Positions 54,432-63,480 are shown, counted from the first letter of the stretch. The stretch: DNA of 64,000 nt from Clostridiaceae bacterium HFYG-1003 (GCA_024579835.1 CP102060.1:3013558-3077557), one strand, 5' to 3'. The notes: generated by a model from the letters alone, not told the origin. Numbers and translations: made by a program.

Positions 54432-54463
54432 AAAGAATGCAGACTGCGGTCTGCATTCTTTTT
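54432..54463 (+). terminator. First terminator of the grd operon
   Basis: AAAGAATGCAGAC (54432-54444) pairs perfectly with GTCTGCATTCTTT (54449-54461), then TT. Confidence 0.9.
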
Positions 54464-54471
54464 AGACAAGC

Positions 54472-54520
54472 AGTCAGCGAATGTGATGTTCATACCATCG
54501 CTTCGCTGACTTTCTTTTTT
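54472..54520 (+). terminator. Second, tandem terminator of the grd operon
   Basis: AGTCAGCGAA (54472-54481) pairs with TTCGCTGACT (54502-54511), followed by TTCTTTTTTT. Confidence 0.8.
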
Positions 54521-54581
54521 TGTAACTACAAATCGCCCTTTTTTTGATATAGTAGTAATCATCGAAAGGTAGGGTGACTAT

Positions 54582-55631
54582 ATGAGAAAACGAGCTTATC
54601 AAATGACTGGTCTGATTTCCCTTGGCCTGAGTGCTATGATTCTGGCCGGATGCAATATAAATCTGCCAACCAGCCGGCCGGCAGAAACACAGCCCGGAGT
54701 TACTACCGGAGGATCCGCTTCCACCACAGCTGCCACCAAGCCTGGTACAAAGTCCAGCCAGACCCTCCCGGAAACTTCGCCGGTGACCACGGCTATCGAA
54801 ACACAGCCGACGACAGTACCTGTCACAATACCTGCGACAATCCCGGCGACCAAGCCTGCCACCAAGCCGGTCACCAAGCCGGCCACCAAACCGGCGACCA
54901 AGCCGGTCACCAAGCCTGCGACCAAACCCGCCACCACGACATCAACGAAAACCACGACTTCCGGATCCACCGGAGCGTATGCCGATATTTCCAATAAACG
55001 ATATGAGTGGAGCTACGGCTATCCCACCAGCTGGGTGACAGACTTTTCCGGACACTGGAATTACAGTTCCGGCAAACTCTATCTGACCATGGATCTGGGA
55101 TACGAGATGGGCTATACCAATGTCATACTGGATACCCTGCGGGATAAGGGTGTCAAAGTAACCTTCTTCGTCACGACGGAGTATATCAAAGAAAATCCCG
55201 GAAAAGTCCGGCGGATGCTTGATGAAGGCCATAAAGTCGGCAATCATTCCACCAAGCACATCAACATGGTGAAGTTAGCGGAAACCAGTGAGGACCCACT
55301 GGTCGAGAATACGGAAAAGTGGGAGGCTGCCTATCAGGAAGCCACCGGTCGCACCAGTCATCTCTACCGCGCGCCGGAGGGCGTATTCAGCAAGCGCGGA
55401 ATGGCCATTCTGGAAGATATGGGCTATGACATTATCTTCTGGGGAGCGGCCTATGCCGATTACGATGAAAACAACCAGCCCAGTATCGAGACCGCAAAGG
55501 AAAAGCTCTATAAATTCATCAGCTCTGGCGACGTCGTTCTGCTTCACCCATTCAAGACGAATTCAGAGCTTCTGCCGGAGTTCATCGATGACATGCGGGG
55601 GAGGGGCTATGATTTCTCCCTGGTCCCCTAA
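54582..55631 (+). CDS. Polysaccharide deacetylase lipoprotein, PdaA-like (CE4)
   Basis: A 349-residue surface lipoprotein: signal with lipobox LAGC near residue 24, a long Thr/Lys/Pro linker with TKPATKPV-type repeats (about 75-125), and a CE4 deacetylase domain (about 145-345). It resembles the PdaA (delta-lactam) group: LTMDLGYEMGYT, FFVTTEYIKENP, GHKVGNHSTKH (metal-binding His pair), RAPEG and VVLLHPF. The repeat linker probably spans the cell wall. Likely deacetylates muramic acid or GlcNAc in peptidoglycan. The start follows GGTAGGGTG. Confidence 0.88.
   Translation: MRKRAYQMTGLISLGLSAMILAGCNINLPTSRPAETQPGVTTGGSASTTAATKPGTKSSQTLPETSPVTTAIETQPTTVPVTIPATIPATKPATKPVTKPATKPATKPVTKPATKPATTTSTKTTTSGSTGAYADISNKRYEWSYGYPTSWVTDFSGHWNYSSGKLYLTMDLGYEMGYTNVILDTLRDKGVKVTFFVTTEYIKENPGKVRRMLDEGHKVGNHSTKHINMVKLAETSEDPLVENTEKWEAAYQEATGRTSHLYRAPEGVFSKRGMAILEDMGYDIIFWGAAYADYDENNQPSIETAKEKLYKFISSGDVVLLHPFKTNSELLPEFIDDMRGRGYDFSLVP
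54840..54945. repeat. Coding repeats of the Thr-Lys-Pro linker
   Basis: Units of 12-24 bp such as ACCAAGCCGGTCACCAAGCC alternate in the deacetylase gene and encode TKPA/TKPV. Copy number may vary between strains. Confidence 0.7.
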
Positions 55632-55673
55632 ACGGGTCAGAGGCAGAAATTCATCACCAACAGATTCGACTCA

Positions 55674-55717
55674 TATTCTGAGGTTCTGTAGTTTGCAGAG
55701 CCTCAGAATATTTTTTT
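55674..55717 (+). terminator. Intrinsic terminator of the deacetylase gene
   Basis: ATATTCTGAGG and CCTCAGAATAT pair at the base (55674-55684, 55701-55711), with an inner CTG/CAG; TTTTTT follows. Confidence 0.88.
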
Positions 55718-55836
55718 AAATATTTTTCCGAACGTGTGTTTACGAGAAAATATGTTCGATTTTTGTCCCGACAAGTTCCTATACTTGAATCAAACCAACA
55801 AACAAAGGAAAAGGAGGGACAGCAGGGCGAGATTCA

Positions 55837-55968
55837 ATGTCCCCTGCGATGAATATGAAAATCAAACTTCAATTTACATTAGGAATCATAATGGCGATGT
55901 GTCTCTTTGTCATCACATACCAGGCCTTCTGGCGGGCAGTGGGGTATCTTGTCGGGATTCGCCCATAA
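55837..55968 (+). CDS. Possible 43-residue membrane peptide
   Basis: ATG 55837 to TAA 55966-55968 encodes MSPAMNMKIKLQF followed by one membrane segment (TLGIIMAMCLFVITYQAFW) and a short tail. The ribosome site is weak (AGGGCGAG); a better AAGGAGG lies 20 nt upstream. TATACT at 55780-55785 could be its -10. No family is recognised. Confidence 0.35.
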   Translation: MSPAMNMKIKLQFTLGIIMAMCLFVITYQAFWRAVGYLVGIRP

Positions 55969-56102
55969 ACCAGGCCGCAGAGTCTGAAATCGCACCAGAG
56001 GGCTCCTCAACGGGTTGTCAGGTCATCAGGTCGAATAAATCATCAGGGCAACTGGAAACCGGTCATTGACTGGAACGTTATTTAGGGTTCATTGAGACCA
56101 GA

Positions 56103-56136
56103 AAAAAACAGACTGCAGCCCGGGGGCGGCAGTCTG
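56103..56136 (-). terminator. Intrinsic terminator of the yjiH-like gene
   Basis: CAGACTGC and GCAGTCTG pair around a GC-rich loop; the minus strand continues into TTTTTTT. Confidence 0.85.
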
Positions 56137-56172
56137 TCATTGCTGACATGTAACCTGTTCTCATTCTTCCTT

Positions 56173-57477
56173 TTAGAGGAGAATCAACAGGATGGGGGCA
56201 GTGACCAGAATGGAGAGAATGACTCGTTCCACCCAGAGAATGATGTAATCCTTCATCGTCAGGGGAATGTCTGTTGCCATCATGCAGGGGATGGAGGCTG
56301 AGAAGAACAGGATTTCGGATACGCTGACAACAGCGACCAGCATCCGGGTCATGAGCGGAGCTTCCACCACAAAGGCAGCAGGCAGAAGCATTTCAGCGAT
56401 GCTGGTTGCCAGAGCCTGTGCGGTCAGGAAGGGTTCCGGCGTCATGGTCAGATAGGTAAAGGGAACGAAAATGTAGCCGATGATGTCGAAGATCGGAGTA
56501 TATCTGGCGATCAGAAGACCGAGCATGCCAACACCAAGCAGTGACGGGGCAATATTCAGAGCCATTTTAAAGCCGTCAATGAAGTTGTTCAGCATGACTT
56601 TGCCGACGCTGGGCGATTGATGGAAAACATCCATAGCTTCGCCCATCGCGCGGCTGAAGGTGATGGGTTTCTGTTCTTCTTTTACTGCCGGTGAGCCATC
56701 GATGTAAGTATCAGGCTTTTTTGACAGGGGATAAATGTGCGTAGTGATCGCTGTGACCACAAAGGTTACGACGGCGGTCAAAATGAAGTAAAAGACCCAT
56801 CGATCCATAATGCCCAGCGTCTTGGCCACGATGATCATAAAAGTGGCGGAAACGGTGGAAAAACCAGTGGCGATGATAGCGGCTTCTTTCGTTGTGTAGC
56901 GTTTTTCCTGATAAACCCGGTTGGTGATCAACAGAGCCAGGGAGTAGCTGCCCACGAAGGAAGCGACGGCGTCAACGGCCGAGCGGCCCGGAGTGCGCCA
57001 GATCGGACGCATGATTTTTTCCATATAGACGCCGATAAATTCCATCAGACCGAACTCAGTAATGAATCCCAGGAAAATTGATCCGATGGGAACGATGGTG
57101 GCGACGGATACCAGTATGCTGTTCCAGATGAGGGGCAGCATGCTTTTTTCATGAATGGCAGCCGGTCCCATTTTTGTGACAAACAGGAAGGCGAAAACCA
57201 GGGCAACCAGTTTCAGAATATAAAAAATCATGGCGGAGGTTGATTTGGCCCAGCTTTTTTTCATGGTCGAATAAACGACGCCGGCGATGACCATGATCAG
57301 ACCAAAGATCAGATTGTAGTTGGGAATCTTCTTGATGGCGGTGACTATGTGGTCCAGGGGAATGCTGCTGGTGTTGTTAAAAAACACGGGAACAAAGAAC
57401 ATGAAAATACCAATGGCTGAGTAAAGTAAGAATAGCAAAACGTCGGTTGAACTGTAACTTTTTTTAGTGTTATTCAT
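56173..57477 (-). CDS. YjiH-like membrane protein with nucleoside-recognition (Gate) domain
   Basis: A 434-residue membrane protein with about ten hydrophobic segments. The middle holds a Gate-type segment (WRTPGRSAVDAVASFVGSYS near residue 165) with TKEAAIIATGFSTVS, as in YjiH-family proteins related to nucleoside transporters and spore-maturation proteins. The substrate is unknown. The ATG at 57477 follows AAAGGAGTG; the frame opens 90 nt upstream without a signal. The 57478-57698 stretch upstream has no gene. Confidence 0.8.
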   Translation of the reverse strand: MNNTKKSYSSTDVLLFLLYSAIGIFMFFVPVFFNNTSSIPLDHIVTAIKKIPNYNLIFGLIMVIAGVVYSTMKKSWAKSTSAMIFYILKLVALVFAFLFVTKMGPAAIHEKSMLPLIWNSILVSVATIVPIGSIFLGFITEFGLMEFIGVYMEKIMRPIWRTPGRSAVDAVASFVGSYSLALLITNRVYQEKRYTTKEAAIIATGFSTVSATFMIIVAKTLGIMDRWVFYFILTAVVTFVVTAITTHIYPLSKKPDTYIDGSPAVKEEQKPITFSRAMGEAMDVFHQSPSVGKVMLNNFIDGFKMALNIAPSLLGVGMLGLLIARYTPIFDIIGYIFVPFTYLTMTPEPFLTAQALATSIAEMLLPAAFVVEAPLMTRMLVAVVSVSEILFFSASIPCMMATDIPLTMKDYIILWVERVILSILVTAPILLILL

Positions 57478-57698
57478 CCTGCTCACTCCTTTTGATATAC
57501 CAGATTTTTGATGGGAATTCGGCAATGGCATGTTCAGTGTCAAATCACCTCCTGTTGACCGGTCCACAACCTTGCGCAGTGGGAGCCATGAGCATTGCCT
57601 ATAGAAATCATATTACAATAATGATGGGCATAGCAAGGGGGCAGATGGGAATTTGGGATGAAACCGGGCTGTCATCCATGAAAATTGATAAATAAAAA

Positions 57699-57734
57699 AT
57701 CACCTGACCTGCCAACTGGGCAGATCAGGTGATT
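57699..57734 (-). terminator. Intrinsic terminator of the nitronate monooxygenase-like gene
   Basis: AATCACCTGA/TCAGGTGATT outer stem with CTGCC/GGCAG inside; T run TTTTTTATTT on the minus strand. Confidence 0.85.
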
Positions 57735-57803
57735 ACTTCTCTTTCATTCCGTTCCCGAATCATAGGGGTGATTGGGAAGGATTGGGGGAGTCAGGATGGA
57801 TTA

Positions 57804-58895
57804 TTACGGCTGGTCTGATGCCAGATCCTGTTCCGCTTCACTGACAAGTTCATTGATAAGATCCTGGACCTTGACGATTTCATTGACACGGTAGGCATTG
57901 CTGCCGGCAAACACCAGGCCGTTCTCTCCCTGAACTGAACTCATCAGGGCATCGGAAATGCAATAAGGTGTGGTCTTTGGATCGCAGGGAGCCAGGCATT
58001 TATAGCAGCGCCGAACTCGGATCCGGCCTTGGTCAAGGGTTCGGGTAAAGTCGTTCTGAATGGCACGTCCGGGCATTCCCACCGGGCTGCTGATCAGTCG
58101 GATGTCCTCTTTTTTGGCATTGACGTATGCCATTTTGAAGTTGAGATGGGCGTCGCATTCTTCCGTGCCGACAAAGCGGGTTGCCATCTGAACTCCGCTG
58201 GCCCCCAGCTTGAGGAATTTGGCGATGTCATGACCGGTGAAGATGCCTCCAGCGGCAATGACAGGTATTTTTATGCCGTATTTTTCTTCGTAGGGGCGGA
58301 TCGCTTCGATGACTTCCGGAATTAACTGCTCCAGCGTCTTGTAGCTGCCGCTTTCCATTTCTTCTTTCTTAAAGCCTAAATGACCGCCGGCTTCCGGCCC
58401 CTCCACAATGAACAGGTCGGCTGTCCGCTGGAATTTCTTGTCATAGACTTTTGAAATCAGGCCGGCAGCTTTGCCGGATGAGACAATGGGAGCGATTTTG
58501 GTCTTGGTGCCAGCGACCAGTTCCGGCAGATCCAGGGGGAGTCCGGCACCGGTAACCACCAGGTCGATCCCTTCGTTGATTGCCGTCATGACGAGTTCCT
58601 TGTAGTTATTCATGGCAGCCAGGACATTAATGCCGATGATTCCATCCGTCAGTTCTCTGGCCTTACGGATCTGGGCAATGATGGACCGTCGGTTCGCCTC
58701 AAAATTATTGGTAACGAAATCTGGCTCCCGAAAGCCCGTCTGGACTCCGGAAATGACGCCGATTCCTCCGGCGTTGGCCACCGCGGCAGCCAGACCGGAC
58801 AGGGATACCCCGATGCCCATGGCTCCCTGAAGAATCGGAACTTTCGCAACCAAATCGCCTATTCGTAGTTCATTTAATTTTTTGATGATGATCAT
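57804..58895 (-). CDS. Nitronate monooxygenase/FabK-like FMN protein
   Basis: A 363-residue flavoprotein of the NMO/FabK barrel group: PILQGAMGIGVS at the N-terminus, VIAAGGIFTGHDIAKFLKLGASGVQ for FMN phosphate (about residue 215-240), and GGHLGF near 170 with the catalytic His. A Cys-rich stretch (RRCYKCLAPCDPKTTPYC, about 300) is unlike most NMO proteins and may bind metal or a cluster. In anaerobes such proteins often have unknown substrates. The ATG lies only 1 nt after AGGAG, an unusually tight spacing, and no better start is visible. Confidence 0.8.
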   Translation of the reverse strand: MIIIKKLNELRIGDLVAKVPILQGAMGIGVSLSGLAAAVANAGGIGVISGVQTGFREPDFVTNNFEANRRSIIAQIRKARELTDGIIGINVLAAMNNYKELVMTAINEGIDLVVTGAGLPLDLPELVAGTKTKIAPIVSSGKAAGLISKVYDKKFQRTADLFIVEGPEAGGHLGFKKEEMESGSYKTLEQLIPEVIEAIRPYEEKYGIKIPVIAAGGIFTGHDIAKFLKLGASGVQMATRFVGTEECDAHLNFKMAYVNAKKEDIRLISSPVGMPGRAIQNDFTRTLDQGRIRVRRCYKCLAPCDPKTTPYCISDALMSSVQGENGLVFAGSNAYRVNEIVKVQDLINELVSEAEQDLASDQP

Positions 58896-59136
58896 TCTCC
58901 TGATATGTTTAATTTCATGGTTCAGTGCCTATTATATAGCAATTTAGTTTGATAATCAAAACATCTGTTGTCGGCGTGAAAATTTGGCAGGTCATTTTAT
59001 CTGACGTGCTTCACTCCGCTATTTTGCCTCAACTCAACGGATTCTGGAGGACTCGGGAAGGGGACAGGTGAAGGAACGAATGACCAGATTCCGCACCTTG
59101 ACTGAAAATAAGTTATTTTTTACGAAGGATTTTTGC

Positions 59137-59165
59137 TTGAATATTTGATTTCACGAGGCTATAAT
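59137..59165 (+). promoter_or_regulatory. Promoter of the trpP T-box transcript
   Basis: TTGAAT (59137-59142), 17-bp spacer, TATAAT (59160-59165). Transcription would begin near 59172. The 58896-59136 stretch shows no gene. Confidence 0.85.
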
Positions 59166-59171
59166 AGGGGT

Positions 59172-59443
59172 AATTGAATCAAGCAATTCATTGAACTGGA
59201 AGAGTACTTCAGTAAGGTTATTTTCAGAGAGTCCGTGGCGGTGGGATACGGACAGTGGACGACCGGAGGAATGGACCAGATAGAAGCAGTCCGAAATCGC
59301 AGGAGAGTAGTAACTGACGGATGCCCACCGATACAAGGGATAAGATATTTTACCGTATCTGACAAAGTGGGATCCATAGGGTCCAATTTAGGTGGCACCG
59401 CGAGCAGAGAGCTTCGTCCTATTCAGGGATGAAGCTCTTTTTT
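59172..59443 (+). ncRNA. T-box leader, tryptophan specific
   Basis: Stem I has the conserved AGAGAG then a hairpin GTCCGT...ACGGAC carrying the GGTGGGA motif. On its 3' side GGAATGGACC holds the specifier TGG (59272-59274), which pairs with the tRNA-Trp anticodon. The T-box AGGTGGCACCGCGAGC (59390-59405) follows. The terminator AGAGCTTC/GAAGCTCT (59408-59415, 59431-59438) plus T run ends the leader. Uncharged tRNA-Trp would prevent termination and turn on trpP. Confidence 0.93.
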
Positions 59444-59553
59444 ATATGCTCATTTTCTACGAAGGGAGGGAAACGGAGATGACCTGAAAGTCAGCAGAAA
59501 CTCAAGATGATGAATCAGACTGGACCAATAATCGAACAAAGGAGTATTTTCTG

Positions 59554-60066
59554 ATGAACACAAAAAAACTGGTAACCGCCGCTCTCCTCCTGGCTATGGG
59601 GTATCTCCTGCATATGATGATGCCAGGGCTTCCCTTGGGCAATATGAAGCCTGATCCCTTTCTGGCAATGATGTTTCTGGCGCTGATGCAAATGGAAGAT
59701 TTGAAGAGCGCCTGCCTGATCGGCCTTGCCGCAGGTCTTCTGACCGCTCTGACCACAACGTTTCCCTTTGGACAGATCCCAAACCTGGTGGATAAAATGA
59801 TCACGGCCCCCATGGTCTATCTGCTGCTGCAACAAGTCAGGCACCTTCGGCCGGTCAGCCGGCTGGTTCTGATTACCCCCATCGGGACGTTGATCAGTGG
59901 TTCAATATTTCTTTTCAGTGCGCAGGTCTTTTTTCAACTGCCAGCACCTTTTTCGGTTCTTTTGATTGGCGTGGTTGTTCCGGCAATGATCAGCAATACC
60001 ATTCTGGCAGCAGTTGTGGGAAAAGCTTTGGACCGCCTCCGCCTGCCGATTCATACCTTAGGTTGA
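59554..60066 (+). CDS. trpP: Tryptophan transporter TrpP
   Basis: A 170-residue membrane protein with five to six hydrophobic segments, of the TrpP family (ECF S-component-like) that takes up tryptophan. Family features: LAMGYLLHMMMPGLPLGNMKPDP near residue 13-35 and ALTTTFPFGQIPNLVDK near 65. The upstream T-box with a Trp specifier supports the substrate. AAAGGAG precedes the ATG; 110 nt lie between the T-box terminator and the start. Confidence 0.93.
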   Translation: MNTKKLVTAALLLAMGYLLHMMMPGLPLGNMKPDPFLAMMFLALMQMEDLKSACLIGLAAGLLTALTTTFPFGQIPNLVDKMITAPMVYLLLQQVRHLRPVSRLVLITPIGTLISGSIFLFSAQVFFQLPAPFSVLLIGVVVPAMISNTILAAVVGKALDRLRLPIHTLG

Positions 60067-60111
60067 TGAACAGCAAAATGGTCGATTGATATCACAGACG
60101 AGATAAAGATA

Positions 60112-60166
60112 AAAATAAGCTGAAACCGCGATAGTGATGTAATCACCCGGTTTCAGCTTATTTTGA
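60112..60166. terminator. Terminator between trpP and tRNA-Arg
   Basis: AAAATAAGCTGAAACCG (60112-60128) pairs perfectly with CGGTTTCAGCTTATTTT (60148-60164) around a 19-nt loop; works for trpP and for the opposite tRNA-Arg. Confidence 0.88.
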
Positions 60167-60172
60167 TTGATC

Positions 60173-60247
60173 TGGTACTCCCAACAGGGATCGAACCTGT
60201 ATCTGACCCTTAGGAGGGGCCTGTTCTATCCATTGAACTATGAGAGC
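60173..60247 (-). tRNA. tRNA-Arg (anticodon CCT)
   Basis: A 75-nt minus-strand tRNA with anticodon loop CTCCTAA (CCT), stem GGCCC/GGGTC (one G-U), T arm ACAGG-TTCGATC-CCTGT, discriminator A and encoded CCA. Acceptor GCTCTCA pairs with TGGGAGT with two G-U pairs. Confidence 0.92.
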
Positions 60248-60290
60248 GGACACATCAGTAATTTTAAACTAAATCCAGCAGAGCGTCAAA

Positions 60291-61121
60291 TTATTTGACA
60301 TCCTGTGGATCTGTTTCGACCTCTGTCGGAGCGGGCATTTCCTTCGGCTTTCGGGTGTATTGATAGATCAGGTACAAAATTCCGAGGGAGCCCATGATGA
60401 CTGAAATGAGCTGAGCGGTTCGAAGTCCGCCGACCCAGAGAGAATCTGTCCTCAGGCTTTCAATGAAGAAGCGTCCCAGGGAGTACAGGATCATGTACCA
60501 GGCCAGAATGGTTCCTTCATGGTGTTTCTTCCGTTTCCAGAATAAAACAATCAGCAGAATGCCCATCAGAATGTTCCAGGTCGACTCGTACAGGAAGGTG
60601 GGGTGGAAGTATTGTCCGTTAATGTACATGCCCTCTTGAATGAAGGCTGGGAATTGCTGGATGAATTCCTTCGTTACCGGTCCGCCGTGAGCTTCCTGGT
60701 TCATGAAGTTGCCCCAGCGGCCAACGGCCTGTGCCAGGATCAATCCGGGAGCGGCAGCATCCGCCAGCGACAGCATATAGGCAGTGGGCTTTTTCTTGAT
60801 CACTTTGTAGAGAATAACCCCTGCCACCGCTCCGATCAGTCCGCCATGAATGGCCAGGCCGCCTCCGCGGATGTTGAGAATTTCAATCAGATGATCTTTA
60901 TAGTTCGACCATTCGAAGGCGACGTAATACAGTCGGGCGCCGATGATGGCCAAAGGGAACGCATACAGGAACGCATCGAGAAAGTCATCGAAGCTGAGCT
61001 GCAAGTCGGCCCGAGTGGTATTGAATTTTGCGACCAGGAGTCCTAGAAGGACACCGGCCATGATCAGTACGGCATACCACATGATGTCAATACCGAAGAA
61101 GCGAAAGGCTACTGGATCCAA
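60291..61121 (-). CDS. lgt: Prolipoprotein diacylglyceryl transferase
   Basis: Attaches diacylglycerol to the lipobox Cys of lipoproteins at the membrane. The 276-residue protein has about seven membrane segments and the family signature GRWGNFMNQEAHGG near residue 130-145, plus GGLAIHGGLIG near 90 and the H/R residues around YFHPTFLYES. The start is TTG at 61121, 9 nt after AGGAGG; the frame extends 45 nt upstream without a site. Its substrates include the five lipoproteins in this window. Confidence 0.95.
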   Translation of the reverse strand: MDPVAFRFFGIDIMWYAVLIMAGVLLGLLVAKFNTTRADLQLSFDDFLDAFLYAFPLAIIGARLYYVAFEWSNYKDHLIEILNIRGGGLAIHGGLIGAVAGVILYKVIKKKPTAYMLSLADAAAPGLILAQAVGRWGNFMNQEAHGGPVTKEFIQQFPAFIQEGMYINGQYFHPTFLYESTWNILMGILLIVLFWKRKKHHEGTILAWYMILYSLGRFFIESLRTDSLWVGGLRTAQLISVIMGSLGILYLIYQYTRKPKEMPAPTEVETDPQDVK

Positions 61122-61210
61122 AGTAATGTTCCTCCTGTGATTTTCATATTTCTGATTATAGCACATAGCAGTGGGCGAACCGGTCGGTTCGAAGTCAGCT
61201 GTTCCGGCTG

Positions 61211-61933
61211 TTATTCTTCCGTATCGGTGGAATTCGGCGGAGTTTCATGGATGGGTTCGCGCTTCTGCCGTTTTTCTTGAACGGAAGCTTTTAGTTTCTT
61301 ATACCCGTGTGATACCAGAATCACGGTGGGGATCATGGTCACAAGCATGATCATGCCGATGAGCAGGCTGAAATTATCCTTCATTCCAGGCAGGTTTCCA
61401 AAGAAGTATCCGACGGATATATATACTGTATTCCAGAATATGACTCCTGCGGTCAGAAAGGGCATGATGTGGGATGGCTCGGTTTGAGTAAACCCGGCAG
61501 CGAACGGCATGATTCCACGGAAGATGGGAATGAAACGGGAGAAAATAAAAGTTTTTCGGCCATTTTCCTCAAAGTAATCATGGGCCGCCTCAAAGTGATC
61601 CTGATTGATGAAATGGAAGCGGTGCTGTTTTTGATATTTCCTGCCGAAAAACCGGCCCAGATAGAAGCTTGTGATATCTCCCAGGAGAGTAGCGGATAAA
61701 AACAACGGGATCAGAACTTCAATCTGGACGTTCCTGGAGGTGGCGGAAAATGCGGAGCTGGCCAGTACAATGGAATTGCCCGGCAGGAAATTGAAGATCA
61801 GACCGCCGGTTTCCAAAAAAAGATTAATCCACAGAATCAGATAGGGGATGATTCCTGCCTGGGAAAACAGTTGATCCAGATGATACGGAAGACTGGATAA
61901 ATAGTTTAGGGTTTCTCGGATAAACTGAATCAT
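61211..61933 (-). CDS. DedA-family membrane protein
   Basis: A 240-residue membrane protein of the DedA/SNARE-associated family, which flips or moves lipid carriers such as undecaprenyl phosphate in known members. Motifs: ETGGLIFNFLPGNSIVLASS near residue 40-60, GDITSFYLGRFFGRK near 85 and FSRFIPIFRGIMPFAAGFTQ near 130. Ends in a charged tail (Lys/Arg, then EE). GGAGG precedes the ATG. Confidence 0.9.
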   Translation of the reverse strand: MIQFIRETLNYLSSLPYHLDQLFSQAGIIPYLILWINLFLETGGLIFNFLPGNSIVLASSAFSATSRNVQIEVLIPLFLSATLLGDITSFYLGRFFGRKYQKQHRFHFINQDHFEAAHDYFEENGRKTFIFSRFIPIFRGIMPFAAGFTQTEPSHIMPFLTAGVIFWNTVYISVGYFFGNLPGMKDNFSLLIGMIMLVTMIPTVILVSHGYKKLKASVQEKRQKREPIHETPPNSTDTEE

Positions 61934-62261
61934 GAGCCGCCTCCTTTCCTGGATAAGTAACTACATTTTAGCTAAATTTGATTAGCCAGAAATGAAGAAA
62001 AAGGGAAATTTCAAAGAAACTGCAAATTTCTTTCATCTTTTCGACACCTTTGTTCAGTACGATGATAGTAGCTTCCCGAAGTTGACGGATTTTTTGCCGG
62101 CAGTTGGGTCAGTTGCAGCTTTGACTTCCCTGATTTAGATGTTGAACATCTGTTTCGGATTAGCCGTAAACCACGGACTTATGATCCTGCAAGGATTGCA
62201 AAGCCAGGTCATACTGTTTAATTTTTAGGAATGAGACGATACTATCCTGGAGGTGATAAAC

Positions 62262-62498
62262 ATGAAAGACGATAAAGAATTCAGTTATGAGATCAGCGAA
62301 ACCATCCAGGTACTGTCAAAAAATGCCAAAGGATGGACCAAGGAAGTAAATCTGGTGGCGTGGAATGGCAGACAGCCTAAGCTCGATTTGCGGGAATGGA
62401 ACCATGGTGAAGGCAAGATGGGAAAAGGTGTGACGCTGACCGATGAGGAAGGAGAACTTCTGTACAAGGCGCTGAAAGAACGTTACGATAAGAAATAA
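62262..62498 (+). CDS. YdbC/PC4-like ssDNA-binding protein
   Basis: A 78-residue protein that matches the YdbC family, small bacterial relatives of the eukaryotic transcription coactivator PC4 that bind single-stranded DNA. LSKNAKGWTKEVNLVAWNG and LDLREWNHGEGKMGKGVTLT are typical. The ATG at 62262 follows TGGAGG by 8 nt; the in-frame GTG at 62253 lies inside the site. Its in vivo job is not known. The 61964-62250 stretch before it has no gene. Confidence 0.88.
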   Translation: MKDDKEFSYEISETIQVLSKNAKGWTKEVNLVAWNGRQPKLDLREWNHGEGKMGKGVTLTDEEGELLYKALKERYDKK

Positions 62499-62614
62499 GA
62501 ACGCCTGAGGGTGGAACTGACTCCAAGGATTCAAAATCAAAGATCCCGATCGAAGCCCGTTATTTCCAATCAGCCTGAGGCACTGAAGCAATCACAGTCG
62601 AGTGAGGTGAACAT

Positions 62615-63115
62615 ATGCGAGTGAGTAAAGCCCGGTCAATAAAGATATTCAATGACATGATCGGTAAAGCAGAGGAGATCATCAAGAACCCGGATCGTTT
62701 CAAGTCCATGCTGAAAGATGCCAGAGAAGTCATGGAAGGAAAAGGCAGCGGTCCCTTGCAGGATATCGCCAATCGCCTGAAGCTTCTCTGGATGATGCTT
62801 AATGACTATCGGAAGGGGGAATACCGCAGGCTTCCGATTCGAACCGTATTGTCCATTGTTGGTGTTTTCCTGTATCTGATCTCACCGCTGGATGCCATTC
62901 CGGATTTTATTCCCTGGTTTGGAATGATCGACGATGTGTTCATCGTTAATTTTGTGTGGAAGCAGCTGACTCAGGATCTGGAAGATTATCGAAACTGGCG
63001 ACTCTTAAAGTCAGACCAGCCACTGTCCGCGCCGGGATATGAGGTTCCTCAATCTTACATCAACGTGGAATTTGAAACGCTGGACGAGACGGATCATTCC
63101 GATCTGGGGGATTGA
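62615..63115 (+). CDS. DUF1232 (YkvA-like) membrane protein
   Basis: A 166-residue protein with a helical N-terminal part and a DUF1232 domain (about 85-135): LSIVGVFLYLISPLDAIPDFIP...GMIDDVFIV, where SPxDxIPDxIP is the family signature. One membrane hairpin is likely. Function unknown. GAGGTG precedes the ATG. The tail after residue 140 is acidic. Confidence 0.85.
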   Translation: MRVSKARSIKIFNDMIGKAEEIIKNPDRFKSMLKDAREVMEGKGSGPLQDIANRLKLLWMMLNDYRKGEYRRLPIRTVLSIVGVFLYLISPLDAIPDFIPWFGMIDDVFIVNFVWKQLTQDLEDYRNWRLLKSDQPLSAPGYEVPQSYINVEFETLDETDHSDLGD

Positions 63116-63146
63116 TTCCATTTCCTCCAGGGTTGAAATGCCAATA

Positions 63147-63194
63147 GAACTTCAGACGACAGAAGAGATGTCTGCAGTCTGAAGTTCCTTTCTT
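63147..63194 (+). terminator. Intrinsic terminator of the DUF1232 gene
   Basis: GAACTTCAGAC (63147-63157) pairs with GTCTGAAGTTC (63177-63187), with inner ACAGA/TCTG pairing; CTTTCTT follows. Confidence 0.8.
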
Positions 63195-63234
63195 ATCTCA
63201 CAGGACTTCAAGTAAAAGAAATGATGGACTCACA

Positions 63235-63297
63235 GGGAACGGGAACGGGAACGGGAACGGGAACAGGAACAGAGAACAGGAACAGAGAACAGGAACA
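63235..63297. repeat. GGGAAC hexamer repeat and derivatives
   Basis: Five perfect GGGAAC units (63235-63264) run into alternating AGGAAC and AGAGAAC units to 63297. Lies between genes; the frames across it encode only Val-Pro-type repeats and are not considered coding. Confidence 0.9.
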
Positions 63298-63480
63298 CGA
63301 ATAGGGACTGGAACAGGGAACAGGTTTTTGATTCAGGCAAGCGGACTCACATCTGAGAATGAACTTCTCGGGGATTGAGGGGATCAGAGACAGGATGGGA
63401 GATTGGTAGGGACTTGATAACTTCTGGCGGGGGAGAGGATATACCATGCCAGGGATCTGGGAAGAAATTTTGAGAAAGCA

